From positions 1 through 8,348 of the forward strand of contig JBHHYR010000172.1 in assembly GCA_046757585.1 (NCBI GenBank): a stretch of 8,348 bases of DNA, written 5' to 3'. Under the pieces are notes generated by a model, which saw only the letters and a list, made by a program, of their open reading frames with translations, was not told the origin of the DNA and did not search any database. Numbering within the stretch: position 1 is the first letter of the stretch; each line of letters starts with the position of its first letter. The position numbers and the translations under genes were made by a program. Origin of the DNA: JBHHYR01 sp046757585 (GTDB lineage Bacteria; Desulfobacterota; Binatia; HRBIN30). Positions 1 through 5,737 of the stretch are shown piece by piece.

Positions 1-345
1 TCAGTCCCCCTCATCCTGACCTTCTCCCATCCGGGAGAAGGAAGGTGGTGTGCAGTGGTTCCCTTTCGTCGACAGGGTCCGATGCGAGGGCGCTTCTCCA
101 AGATTCCCTCGCCCAGATGGGCGAAGGGACCTGGTGCGCAGGGGGGCAACACTGCGCATTGTCCAGAGCCGGGAGATGTGGGTCCCCTCCTTTGGCAAAG
201 GAGGGGGATTTGATGGCGCATCGCAAAATCCCCCTCGATCCCCCTTTGTCAAAGGGGGAGGCAGGGATAACGGCCCGCTGTTATCTTGGGATTGACGCTA
301 ACTCTGGCAATCTCAAGCCCAAATCCTTTCGCGGCACCTGAGTAG
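1..345. repeat. Intergenic patchwork of palindromic repeats upstream of the epimerase
   Basis: I see no credible gene here; the open frames are shadows created by the repeats. The first 44 bases carry a CCCCTCATCCTGACC plus TTCTCCCATCCGGGAGAAGG arm like the terminal arms of the MITE-like elements at 1593-1914 and 7195-7775. Bases about 55-128, read on the minus strand, match modules at about 7354-7395 and 7800-7850 (shared words include GAGAAGCGCCC, CGCATCGG and ACCCTGTCG). Bases about 160-185, reverse-complemented (CCCACATCTCCCGGCTCTGGA), match about 7411-7432. The segment is therefore a mosaic of modules reused elsewhere in the window, ending in the compound palindrome at 184-258. The last 85 bases before the epimerase look like ordinary leader sequence. 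Confidence 0.75.
184..258. repeat. Compound palindrome: two hairpins joined by an inverted repeat
   Basis: Three nested symmetric parts are visible. CCCCTCCTTTG (184-194) pairs perfectly with CAAAGGAGGGG (196-206) around one base. CCCCCTTTG (240-248) pairs with CAAAGGGGG (250-258), again around one base. Between them, GAGGGGGATTT (about 202-212) is the exact reverse complement of AAATCCCCCTC (about 226-236). The CTTTG-N-CAAAG core belongs to a style of intergenic palindrome common in GC-rich bacterial genomes. It could act in RNA as a processing or termination structure, but neither arm is followed by a T-run. I call it a dispersed repeat rather than a terminator. Confidence 0.75.
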
Positions 346-357
346 TTACAGAATAAG

Positions 358-1521
358 ATGAAAATCCTCTCTGTCGTTGGCGCGCGGCCCAACTTCGTCA
401 AGATTGCGCCCATACTGCGCGCAGTTGCCTGTGCGAACCATCGAGGCCGCGCAGGCGCCGAGCCACTGGAATCGGTCTTAGTGCATACTGAGCAGCACTA
501 CGACGACGCCATGTCGGCGGCCTTCTTTACGGACCTACAGATCCGCCGGCCAGACCGGACGCTCGGGGTTGGGTCCGGTTCGCACGCGATGCAGACGGCG
601 GAAATCATGCGGCGGTTCGAGCCCGTGGTTGTTGAAGAGCATCCCGACGTCGTCTTGGTCGTCGGGGACGTCAACTCCACCGCCGCCTGCGCTCTCACCG
701 CTGCCAAGCTCGGTGTGCGTGTCGCGCACGTCGAAGCTGGACTGCGCAGCTTCGACCGCAGCATGCCGGAAGAAATCAACCGCATCGTGACCGATGCCTT
801 GGCGGACTTTCTGTTCACGACAGAAGAAAGCGCCAACGCGAACCTGCAGCGTGAGGGGTATCCAGCGGAGAAAGTGTTCTTCGTGGGCAACGTGATGATC
901 GACTCCCTCCTGTCGTGCCGGCGGTTGGCGGAACGTTCGACAATTCTCGAGCGGCTGGGGCTGACTGTGCAGTGCAACGGCAGCGATTACGCGTTAGTCA
1001 CCCTGCACCGGCCGAGCAACGTCGACGCGAGCGAGAAACTGGAAGCGATCCTGGGCGCGCTGGCGCAGCTGGCGTGGGAAATCCCGGTGGTTCTGCCGGT
1101 CCATCCGCGCACCCGCGCACGGATCGACGAGTTCGGCCTGACACGGTACGTCGACCTGATTCCGCTCGATGGTGGGCCAGTAATCATTCACCCGGGGCGG
1201 ATCAGTGTGCTCGAACCGGTCGGATATCTCGACTTTCTCCGGCTCATGTCCTCGGCGCGGCTCGTCCTCACCGACTCGGGCGGCATTCAAGACGAAACCA
1301 CGTGCCTCAGCGTGGCCTGCCTGACGTTGCGCGACAACACGGAGCGGCCGGTAACGCTCGCGGCGGGAACCAGCACGCTCGTTGGCTCTGACCCTGACCG
1401 CATTCTGGCCTGCGCCCACACTGCGCTCGAAAATGGCCAGCGCCCAACAACACTGCCCCCGCTGTGGGACGGCCACGCGGCAGAACGCATCGTACGTGTT
1501 CTCGTAGAACGTTTGGCCTGA
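358..1521 (+). CDS. wecB: UDP-N-acetylglucosamine 2-epimerase (non-hydrolysing)
   Basis: This cytoplasmic enzyme interconverts UDP-GlcNAc and UDP-ManNAc, the first step towards ManNAc or ManNAcA residues in surface glycans. The 387-residue product is close to the usual 370-390 length. Visible family motifs are the start MKILSVVGARPNFVKIAPI (1-19), HTEQHYDDAM near 43-52, GDVNST (103-108), HVEAGLRSFD (124-133), MPEEINR (136-142), TLHRPSNVD (215-223), VHPRTR (248-253), EPVGYLDF (286-293), TDSGGIQDE (305-313) and RDNTERPVT (325-333). D104, E126, one of the PEE glutamates and H217 correspond to known catalytic positions of the family. The RDNTERPVT and late GTSTLVG words fit WecB-type enzymes rather than WbpI-type UDP-GlcNAc3NAcA epimerases. 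The ATG start gives the canonical N-terminus, but I see no strong Shine-Dalgarno. It stands alone on the plus strand, convergent with the acyltransferase gene, with repeats on both sides. Confidence 0.95.
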   Translation: MKILSVVGARPNFVKIAPILRAVACANHRGRAGAEPLESVLVHTEQHYDDAMSAAFFTDLQIRRPDRTLGVGSGSHAMQTAEIMRRFEPVVVEEHPDVVLVVGDVNSTAACALTAAKLGVRVAHVEAGLRSFDRSMPEEINRIVTDALADFLFTTEESANANLQREGYPAEKVFFVGNVMIDSLLSCRRLAERSTILERLGLTVQCNGSDYALVTLHRPSNVDASEKLEAILGALAQLAWEIPVVLPVHPRTRARIDEFGLTRYVDLIPLDGGPVIIHPGRISVLEPVGYLDFLRLMSSARLVLTDSGGIQDETTCLSVACLTLRDNTERPVTLAAGTSTLVGSDPDRILACAHTALENGQRPTTLPPLWDGHAAERIVRVLVERLA

Positions 1522-1592
1522 AACCACCGATCGACCCAGCCCCGGGAGAATAAATGGGAGACCAGACAGGAACGTTGATCAGAAAACACGGG

Positions 1593-1914
1593 CGCCTCTC
1601 AATCCCGCTCCGCCCCTCAGTTCCCTCTCCAGTCTCAGTGTGTCTTAGTTCCCTCCCGGATGGGAGAGGGCGAGGGTGAGGGGGATGCGATGGTGCCGCA
1701 GGCGACCTTATTGAATGCTCAGCGGGGCCGACAGGCGGGTGGAGGAAGGAAAAAAACAAGAGGTGGGCTTCGCCCTTCTCCCCTTGGCAAGGGGAGACAC
1801 AGAGGGGTGGAAATTTGAATGCGGTTCGCAACCTCCAACCATCGCATCCCCCTCACCCTGACCCTCTCCCATCCGGGCGAGGGAACAGAGAAGCGGAGCG
1901 GGGACTGAGAGGCG
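1593..1914. mobile_element. MITE-like inverted-repeat element, copy 1
   Basis: Bases 1659-1694 are the reverse complement of 1838-1873 with about 34 of 36 positions identical. The symmetry continues outward through GTTCCCTC to a CGCCTCTCA-type end at about 1593 and its partner GAGAGGCG at 1907-1914, with an unmatched insertion of roughly 28 bases in the left arm. Inside are a module at 1695-1774 (minus orientation) that recurs at 7243-7315 and 7523-7603, and a perfect hairpin CTCCCCTTGGCAAGGGGAG (1778-1796). Bases 1776-1884 match 7667-7775 with about 11 mismatches in 109 by eye. No protein is encoded. The structure is what a non-autonomous transposon relic or large REP/BIME-type element would look like. 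I could not identify target-site duplications. Confidence 0.7.
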
Positions 1915-1972
1915 TCCTCGCCAGACGCGGGTTCGTTGGTTCCACGGGCCAGCCCGCAAGAGCTGGTCAGAA

Positions 1973-2030
1973 CCTCAGGGCGAACGAGGAAAACGCTCGA
2001 AAATATAGTATCCGACCGTTCGCCCTGAGG
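1973..2030. repeat. 14-bp perfect inverted repeat between convergent genes
   Basis: CCTCAGGGCGAACG (1973-1986) and CGTTCGCCCTGAGG (2017-2030) are exact reverse complements separated by 30 A/T-richer bases. The arm resembles the widespread bacterial intergenic repeat containing CGTTCGCCCTGAG followed by TCGAAGGG, and a CTCGAAGGGGG word does occur a little downstream (about 2053-2064). It lies between the 3' ends of the epimerase and the acyltransferase, so a bidirectional termination role is possible, but there is no T-tract on either side. The rest of 1915-2107 shows nothing I can name. Confidence 0.65.
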
Positions 2031-2107
2031 CACTGCCGTCTTAGTGGCGGCGCCTCGAAGGGGGCGCTTCCCGGAAATCGACATACTCGCGAGATGAGGG
2101 GTTGGAA

Positions 2108-3244
2108 TCATGGGTGCAGCCCTCTGCCCGTCTCCGTGACCGCGCTGAGGTCGCCGCGCCACCAGTTTCTCGCCTGCCGCAAGTGCGGGACGGCATGCTG
2201 CTCAAGTGTGTAGACGGTTAGCGCGTAGGGCCCGTGACTGAAGAGGGAAAAGTTGTCGAACTCCTCTACGCTGTTGGCCCAGCGCTGCTTGTAGGGGTTG
2301 TCCCCGGGGCCCATGTCGTAGACCTGCACCTTCCGGTCGAAGTAGTTTCGGATGATTCGGTCGTTGAGATACGCCCCTGGCGACGCCTCCCGATAGCGGT
2401 CGTCGAAATCGCTGCGCAGCGCGTATACCGTTTCACCATCACGCACATGGTACTCGGTCGCGATGGCAACCCCATCAACACGAAGCGTCCACAGCAAGAG
2501 TCGCCCACTCGCATGTAGCACCGAGGTCAGTGCTTCGAAGAACTGCATGATCCTCGCGTTGCGGCCAACGCTGATAGGCAACCGGGCTTTCCAGCTCCGC
2601 GCCGCGACACTGCTGAAGACGTGCATACACTCCGCGGGGGTGGCTCCGGCCGACGGTTCCTCGACGGCGACCCGACCGAGGCGCTCGACCCGGTTTGCGA
2701 CGTTGCGAACAGTCTTCTTGAAGCGTTGCGATTGCGCCGCCCAGAAGCTCTCCCAGTCTCCGTTCAGCAGCAATAACGGGGAACATCCCCCAGTCGCACG
2801 AACGAGTTGGGCCCCTGCGCCGGAACGCGCTAGCAGCTCATGCGTCGGCGAAGACCGCATCACCTTGTTCAGCGACACCACGTGCGCTCCCGAGCTCTCC
2901 ATGAGGTGCTCGAGCAGGGCCTGCAGCACCTTGCTCGCCCTGTCCGGAGCGAGAACAACGTCCGCGAAGGGCGAATCCTGGTTTTGCATTAGCAACGCCG
3001 TACGCACGGGAAAGATCCGCCAGCTAGCTGTTTGGACAAAGAATGGAGCGATACCGACGACGGTGCTTCCCTCGCGCACGATCAAGACGAGCGGACGAAT
3101 TCCCGCCGCTTTCCCTTCCCAGCAGCAGCGGAACCATGCGTGGCTCAAGAAGAACGAGGTCGCGCCGCTCGCCTGGCACAGATCATCCCACACCGGCCGC
3201 AACTGCATGAAGCTCTCGAAGTCGCGGATCTCGTCAATGTGCAT
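2108..3244 (-). CDS. FemAB/CelD-type GNAT-fold acyltransferase
   Basis: This is a 378-residue cytoplasmic protein of the BcsL/CelD-like acetyltransferase group (Acetyltransf_6 type, GNAT fold), often found in exopolysaccharide and PEP-CTERM/exosortase loci. The N-terminal half (about 30-150) has the family's SHAWFRCCWEGK, PLVLIVREGSTVVGIAPF and LLMQNQDSPFADVVL regions. The C-terminal GNAT core (about 165-320) has QSQRFKKTVRNVANR, ARSWKAR, LWTLRVDGVAIATEYHV, YALRSDFDDRYREASPGAYL and VYDMGPGDNPYKQRWA, the last being a strong signature of this group. The natural acceptor cannot be read from sequence; acylation of an amino sugar or transfer of an aminoacyl group are both seen in relatives. The ATG at 3244 gives a plausible N-terminus, with only a weak TAGG as ribosome site. 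It is co-directional with the amide ligase at 3854-5737 but separated from it by the four-helix-bundle cassette, whose left array begins 11 bases upstream of this start. Its native promoter or operon link may have been displaced. Confidence 0.85.
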   Translation of the reverse strand: MHIDEIRDFESFMQLRPVWDDLCQASGATSFFLSHAWFRCCWEGKAAGIRPLVLIVREGSTVVGIAPFFVQTASWRIFPVRTALLMQNQDSPFADVVLAPDRASKVLQALLEHLMESSGAHVVSLNKVMRSSPTHELLARSGAGAQLVRATGGCSPLLLLNGDWESFWAAQSQRFKKTVRNVANRVERLGRVAVEEPSAGATPAECMHVFSSVAARSWKARLPISVGRNARIMQFFEALTSVLHASGRLLLWTLRVDGVAIATEYHVRDGETVYALRSDFDDRYREASPGAYLNDRIIRNYFDRKVQVYDMGPGDNPYKQRWANSVEEFDNFSLFSHGPYALTVYTLEQHAVPHLRQARNWWRGDLSAVTETGRGLHP

Positions 3245-3255
3245 GGGAATGCCTA

Positions 3256-3337
3256 GTAACGTATTCGTAGCGTGCGGTAATGTATCGTAATGCGTTGTGA
3301 CATTTATTCTAATAAACTGTAATGCGTGGTATGGTAA
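3256..3337 (-). repeat. Left degenerate 10-bp repeat array (GTAATG type)
   Basis: GTAA or close variants recur at 3256, 3267, 3277, 3287, 3297 (GTGA), 3309 (CTAA), 3319, 3329 (GTAT) and 3334, mostly 10 bases apart. The best units are GTAATGTATC (3277) and GTAATGCGTT (3287), with GTAATGCGTG at 3319. Reverse-complemented, these read as NNNCATTAC, the same unit as the right array, so the two arrays face each other as inverted repeats around the small gene. One GTTAC in the opposite sense lies at 3347, just before the gene's ATG. The array also occupies the divergent promoter region of the acyltransferase. Confidence 0.75.
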
Positions 3338-3355
3338 TTGAGTTCCGTTACAATA

Positions 3356-3727
3356 ATGTCAATCAGGGATTTTCGTGATCTTGAGGTTTGGCGCCTTGGA
3401 AAGCAGCTTGTGCTACTTACCTACAGACTGACCGAATCCTTCCCTGCTTCCGAGATGTACGGGCTCACCAGCCAAATGCGGAGAGCAGCGGTCTCGATAC
3501 CAGGAAATATTGCTGAGGGTTTTGGCCGCTACCATTACATGGACCGGGTCAAGTTCCTTTTGAACGCCCGCGGGTCACTCAATGAACTCAAGAGCCACCT
3601 GCTGATTGCCAGAGAGCTCCAATTCGTAGAGGATGGTCCAGCCCACACAGTCCGCGAACGTTTGGACACCCTGAGCGTGAAGCTCAACAATCTCATCGCA
3701 CTCATCGCAACAACCCGGAAGGCCTGA
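3356..3727 (+). CDS. Four-helix-bundle protein, 23S rRNA IVP / S23 family
   Basis: The 123-residue product belongs to the four-helix-bundle family first named for proteins encoded in 23S rRNA intervening sequences; 115-130 residues is usual. Known relatives form small oligomeric helical barrels with basic surfaces, and the Avd branch binds nucleic acid in diversity-generating retroelements. Visible signatures are FRDLEVWRLGKQL (6-18), FP-ASEMYGLTSQMRRAAVSIPGNIAEGFGR (29-58, the family hallmark), the basic FLLNARGSLNELKSHLLIA stretch (67-85) and a last helix ending in a basic tail. No enzymatic residues are expected or seen. I chose the ATG at 3356; an in-frame TTG at 3338 adds six residues and lies in the array edge. 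There is no convincing Shine-Dalgarno in front. It runs opposite to both neighbours, sits alone between inverted decamer arrays, and is less GC-rich than they are, all pointing to an acquired cassette. Function in the cell is unknown. Confidence 0.9.
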   Translation: MSIRDFRDLEVWRLGKQLVLLTYRLTESFPASEMYGLTSQMRRAAVSIPGNIAEGFGRYHYMDRVKFLLNARGSLNELKSHLLIARELQFVEDGPAHTVRERLDTLSVKLNNLIALIATTRKA

Positions 3728-3733
3728 CCACCC

Positions 3734-3867
3734 GTCACCACCCGTTAACCAGCCGTTACTACGAATTACGACTCAGTACTATGCATTACAACCAGTTACA
3801 ATCTATTACTACAAGTTACTACCCATTACTATGTGTCACTTCGTTACCATCCGTCACCACCCGTTAC
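3734..3867 (+). repeat. Right degenerate 10-bp repeat array (CCRTTACTAC type)
   Basis: The pentamer GTTAC/ATTAC/GTCAC recurs with striking regularity at 3734, 3744, 3755, 3765, 3775 (AGTAC), 3785, 3795, 3805, 3815, 3825, 3835, 3843, 3853 and 3863: fourteen units, nearly all exactly 10 bases apart (one step of 11, one of 8). The consensus is about CC(G/A)TTACTAC, with positions outside TTAC quite variable. It begins seven bases after the small gene's stop and ends inside the 3' end of the amide ligase on the other strand. It is not a CRISPR: there are no long identical repeats or unique spacers. Confidence 0.9.
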
Positions 3868-5737
3868 TCCCTTCTCTCTTCCCCTCCACATGCTCCCGGT
3901 GCCACAGCTCGAGCATCAACCAGGGCCACAGCGAATCCCCGTAGTACGCCGCGCCGTCTTCCTCGAGTTGCGCCCATAGCTCGTCCAAAACGCGCGGCTG
4001 GAGGTATCCTCGTTGCCGGGCTGCGGAGTCGTGCAGCAGATCACCGACGAAGGCGTGCCAGCACCGGTCCGTCTTCATCCATACCGCGACCGGGACACCG
4101 AAGCCGTGCTTCTGTTTCTTCAGCACCTCCGGCGGCAGAAAGTCGGCGAGCGCTTGCTTGAAGATGTATCGCTTCTGGAACCCACGGAGCTTCAGCGGGG
4201 ATGGAATGCGTCCCGAGAACTCCGCCAAGCGCGTGTCGAGAAAGGGATAGCGTACCTCCAGGCCAGCCAGCTCCGTCATGCCGCTGACCTTACGTACATC
4301 GTTGTCCGCAATGGCAAGCTTGAGATCAAGGTAGAGTAGTCGGTTCAGCTCGCTGGTTCCCGGTGGCAGTCGATGATAACGCGCTTCGGCGGGTCCAAGG
4401 AGATCACCGGCCGTCACTGCCGCGAGGAAGTCGGGCGCTAGCAGGTCGGCGAGCGGCTCGGACAGCATCGGGCTGTAGGAGAAGATGCGCCTGGGATTAG
4501 CGATGTTCGCCCGCCGCACGTACCGCCGCGCGCGACCAAGCACCGGGATCTGGTCGGGGAGTGCCGACAGCATGGGGTCCATGATGCCCCGCCGAAGGGG
4601 GCCAGGAATGCGGTGATACAGCGCGAAAATCTTGTCCGTGCCGTAGCGCTCATTACCCGCGAAGAGCTCGTCACCGCCGTCCCCGGCAAACAGGACCGTG
4701 ACCCCATGCTCGCGTGCCAGCTGCGCGCAACAGTACGTGGGCAGTGCCGATGCATTGCCGAACGGCTCCTCATAATAGCTGACGATCGCTGGCAGCCTGC
4801 TGAAAGCCTCCGAAGGTGAGAGCTTCCACTCATGCTGCAGCGTGCTGAACCAGCGGGAGGCCACACGCGCGTAAAACAGCTCGTCGTAGCCGTGTTCGAC
4901 GTAGCCGATGGAAAACGTCTTGGCCGGCTTGCCGGTGATCGAGCTGAGCATGCCGGCCACCGTGCTGCTGTCAGTACCACCGCTTAGGAATGCCCCGACG
5001 CGGTCGAGCGACTCTTCCGCTGTCACATAGCGCCGCATCGCTGCCCCGATCTCACTGCGCAGCTGGTGAGCCCAGCTCCGGCCATTGCCGTTCCGACTCT
5101 CCGCATATGACATGTCCCAATACCGATGCAGACGCATGCCCGAACGGTTCGCGATGAGCAGATGCCCCCCTGGCAGCTTGGACACCCCGGTGAACGCTGT
5201 GCGCGGTGCGGGGATCGCCGAGTAAAGAAGGTATTCCAGGATTGCCTGCTGATCGATGACGCGGTGCTGGCCGGCGACCTGCCGCAGGTTGGTGCCGAAG
5301 CTCAGCAAGCCGACGCGTTCCGCGTAGTAAATTGGCCGCGTGGCGAAAGGATCCGTCGCCAGCACGAGTTGCCGTGCGGCTGGGTCATACAGCGCCAGGC
5401 AGAACTGGCCCTGTAATCGCGCCAGGCCTTCGAGCCCACGCTTGCGATAGAGCGCCGCCACGATTTCCAGCGGATCGGTGGCCCCGCAGTCCGAGTCGAT
5501 CTCGAGGCGATTCACGAGGTGCGCCCCGCCCACGACGTGCAAGCCATCGGATCCCCTGACGTGGTTTGCCCATCCGCGCGCGAACAGCGCCAGGGAATCA
5601 ACCTGAATGGCTGCACTGCCATCCGCAGACAGACGCGCCATCAGCGCATCTGTCTGCGCTGGATCGAGCCGCGGCGCGCCGCGGCACATGAGGCCGACAA
5701 AACCGGTCATATCGCTGTGCAAACGGGACTCAGGCAT
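3854..5737 (-). CDS. Asparagine-synthetase-like amide ligase with decayed glutaminase domain
   Basis: Asparagine synthetase B relatives use ATP to activate a carboxylate and form an amide. In polysaccharide loci some are thought to amidate uronic acids or other carboxyls. The product is 627 residues from the ATG at 5737. The C-terminal synthetase domain looks intact: PP-loop LSGGTDSS (251-258), FSIGYVEHGYDELFYAR (275-291), FAGDGGDELFAGNERY (350-365), MTELAGLEVRYPFLD (487-501) and KQKHGFGVPVAVWM (541-554). The N-terminal glutaminase-type domain aligns as MTGFVGLM (10-17) where active enzymes have MCGIAGI, so the nucleophile Cys is Thr and is internal. The RGPDG and NGEIYNY glutamine-binding words are also missing. 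Later fold elements remain (GLEGLARLQGQFCLALYD, 101-118; PIYYAERVGLLSFGTNL). The enzyme probably uses free ammonia or another amine; substrate unknown. The ATG overlaps the dehydrogenase stop by 8 bp, with GGGAAAAG upstream. A TTG at 5743 is an alternative start. The last residues, SNGW and stop, are encoded by the decamer array. Confidence 0.88.
   Translation of the reverse strand: MPESRLHSDMTGFVGLMCRGAPRLDPAQTDALMARLSADGSAAIQVDSLALFARGWANHVRGSDGLHVVGGAHLVNRLEIDSDCGATDPLEIVAALYRKRGLEGLARLQGQFCLALYDPAARQLVLATDPFATRPIYYAERVGLLSFGTNLRQVAGQHRVIDQQAILEYLLYSAIPAPRTAFTGVSKLPGGHLLIANRSGMRLHRYWDMSYAESRNGNGRSWAHQLRSEIGAAMRRYVTAEESLDRVGAFLSGGTDSSTVAGMLSSITGKPAKTFSIGYVEHGYDELFYARVASRWFSTLQHEWKLSPSEAFSRLPAIVSYYEEPFGNASALPTYCCAQLAREHGVTVLFAGDGGDELFAGNERYGTDKIFALYHRIPGPLRRGIMDPMLSALPDQIPVLGRARRYVRRANIANPRRIFSYSPMLSEPLADLLAPDFLAAVTAGDLLGPAEARYHRLPPGTSELNRLLYLDLKLAIADNDVRKVSGMTELAGLEVRYPFLDTRLAEFSGRIPSPLKLRGFQKRYIFKQALADFLPPEVLKKQKHGFGVPVAVWMKTDRCWHAFVGDLLHDSAARQRGYLQPRVLDELWAQLEEDGAAYYGDSLWPWLMLELWHREHVEGKREGSNGW

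Larger units (their letters stand above)
3256..3867. mobile_element. Putative four-helix-bundle cassette bounded by inverted decamer arrays
   Basis: About 610 bases form a self-contained unit: left decamer array (3256-3337), one small gene (3356-3727), right decamer array (3734-3867) in the opposite orientation. The unit is more A/T-rich than the flanking polysaccharide genes, is transcribed against them, and fills the whole gap between the acyltransferase start and the amide ligase stop. S23/IVP-family genes are known as insertions in 23S rRNA genes of Leptospira and Coxiella, and the family includes the Avd protein of diversity-generating retroelements. I see no transposase, reverse transcriptase, integrase, template/variable repeat pair or target duplication. 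Mobility is therefore inference from architecture, not observed. Confidence 0.55.

Noticed and set aside
292..320. Sigma-70 type promoter for the epimerase, from a TTGACG at 292-297
   Set aside because: No acceptable TATAAT-like box lies 16-18 bases downstream.
1776..1796. CTCCCCTTGGCAAGGGGAG as an intrinsic terminator for the epimerase
   Set aside because: No T-run follows, it lies over 250 bases past the stop, and the same hairpin recurs as part of the dispersed repeats.
1719..2162. Open frames in the epimerase-acyltransferase gap on both strands
   Set aside because: They track the inverted-repeat element and give Pro/Arg/Ser-rich sequence with no family resemblance.
3734..3867. Possible CRISPR array
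   Set aside because: The period is only 10 bases, with no long conserved repeat, no unique spacers and no cas genes.
3256..3867. Diversity-generating retroelement, because Avd belongs to the same four-helix-bundle family
   Set aside because: No reverse transcriptase, no template/variable repeat pair with adenine-biased differences, and no C-type-lectin-like target gene in the window.
5640..5689. Alternative ligase start at the Met followed by Cys (MCRG), which would restore an N-terminal cysteine
   Set aside because: The motif needs Met-Cys-Gly-Ile/Phe leading the first strand. MTGFVGLM aligns to that strand, and starting at MCRG would delete it.
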